Of a stretch of DNA of 33,028 nucleotides, positions 32,537-33,028 are shown one piece after another. The translations under genes and the position numbers were made by a program. Origin of the DNA: Gemmatimonadota bacterium (GTDB lineage Bacteria > Gemmatimonadota > Gemmatimonadetes > Palauibacterales > Palauibacteraceae); assembly GCA_029262175.1 (NCBI GenBank), contig JAJCZV010000061.1, positions 1 through 33,028 on the forward strand. Direction: 5' to 3'. A model generated the notes under the pieces. That model was not told the origin of the DNA and did no database searches. It saw only the letters and a list, made by a program, of their open reading frames with translations. How positions within the stretch are numbered: the stretch's first letter is position 1; each line of letters opens with the position of its first letter.

Positions 32537-32919
32537 ATCGCGCGGAACTGACAGCGCACATCGAAGCGATCGAGAAGGCGTACGAGTTCTTTCTCTCCTA
32601 CGCGGCCCAGGGCGCGACCGATGACGCGGCCGTAAACGTAAGCGGCCAACTCAGACAGTTTCTCGGCGATGCCGACACCGCGATCCGAGCGCTCGAGACC
32701 GATCTTTCTTCGATCATCGCAGCGGAGGATCTGAAGCCGGCCGACATCTATCGCGATGTGATCGACGTGACGTCGCGAGATGCGGCCGCGGCGGGTGCTG
32801 CGCTTCGCGTCGTCGTCGCCCAGGGCACGATCAGCTCGCAACTCATCGACAACCTCAACGCGTCGATGCACATGCGAGCGCTCCTCACCGACCTGTTTCT
32901 TCTAGACGACGTCGTCTGA
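32533..32919 (+). CDS. Small helical protein of unknown function in the molybdenum hydroxylase operon
   Basis: The 128-residue product has no signal, Cys or recognised domain. Its pattern (IEAIEKAYEFFLSYAAQG, VSGQLRQFLGDADTAIRAL, ALRVVVAQGTISSQLIDNL) suggests a bundle of four or five amphipathic helices. The start is TTG at 32533, overlapping the TGA of the cytochrome gene (TTGA), with no clear ribosome site of its own, so translation is probably coupled. The place in the operon suggests an accessory role such as cofactor insertion or assembly; that is inference only. No XdhC/PaoD-type insertion chaperone is seen in the window. Confidence 0.75.
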   Translation: MNRAELTAHIEAIEKAYEFFLSYAAQGATDDAAVNVSGQLRQFLGDADTAIRALETDLSSIIAAEDLKPADIYRDVIDVTSRDAAAAGAALRVVVAQGTISSQLIDNLNASMHMRALLTDLFLLDDVV

Positions 32920-32929
32920 ACCGGCGACC

Positions 32930-33028
32930 ATGACGCCGCAGATCCAACGGCCCTCGATCTACGCACGCCTCGGTTCAGGTCTGCTGTGCACCTTCGGTCT
33001 CACGGTCCTGGGGCTGTCTGCGGGCGCA
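32930..33028 (+). CDS. Start of a secreted or membrane protein, cut by window edge
   Basis: Thirty-three codons are visible from ATG 32930, ten bases after the previous stop. They begin MTPQIQRPSIYARLGSG and continue into a hydrophobic LLCTFGLTVLGLSAGA, a signal peptide or membrane anchor. A Cys within the core does not fit a lipobox clearly. As the next gene of the operon it could code a periplasmic electron carrier or binding protein, but nothing of the mature part is seen. Confidence 0.6.
   Translation, partial: MTPQIQRPSIYARLGSGLLCTFGLTVLGLSAGA

Overview
The window is GC-rich, densely coded DNA from a Gram-negative bacterium. It carries an OmpH/Skp periplasmic chaperone, a BamA-like outer-membrane barrel protein, lipoproteins, a Tat translocase subunit and a Tat-exported molybdenum enzyme. 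The mix of secreted amidohydrolases, D-aminoacylase, M24 peptidase and periplasmic molybdenum hydroxylase resembles Gemmatimonadota or another environmental Gram-negative phylum. That placement is an inference from gene content; no rRNA gene is present to test it. There are no tRNAs, insertion sequences, phage genes or CRISPR arrays that I can see.

Layout. 1-711: divergent queuosine genes queC (cut by the window edge) and queF, then a small tandem repeat. 731-3153: an unrecognised protein and an exported N-acyl-D-amino-acid deacylase. 3276-4960: an OmpH-like chaperone facing a two-gene unit (orphan [2Fe-2S] subunit plus an exported RidA). 5142-9548: a membrane GGDEF-EAL protein and a secreted protein that lacks a normal start codon. 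9570-13120: tatA/B-like gene and HNH nuclease, divergent from priA. 13210-15011: a small beta-rich protein and a lipoprotein built from about nine cysteine-pair repeats. 15035-19013: a minus-strand unit of HDAC-like amidohydrolase, M24 peptidase, dipeptide epimerase and a TrpF-like isomerase with an altered pocket. 19138-21040: lipoprotein and a sigma-70 factor. 21129-22872: a radical SAM/SPASM enzyme overlapping an unusual metallophosphoesterase, behind an operator-like dyad. 23151-25300: PP2C phosphatase and HD phosphohydrolase. 25385-27475: outer-membrane barrel protein. 27621-33028: a molybdenum hydroxylase operon ([2Fe-2S] subunit with Tat signal, molybdopterin subunit, FAD/[4Fe-4S] subunit, cytochrome b, a small helical protein and the start of a secreted protein).

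How the genes work together. The last operon looks like a periplasmic PaoABC-type oxidoreductase wired to the quinone pool through a membrane cytochrome b; the Tat subunit at 9570-10148 belongs to the export machinery it would need. The 15-19 kb unit looks like a salvage route for peptides or amino-acid derivatives. The radical SAM/metallophosphoesterase pair, the cysteine-pair lipoprotein and the cytochrome-linked molybdenum hydroxylase are the best candidates for undescribed biology. Four of the six convergent gene pairs share a short hairpin that contains at least one of their stop codons.
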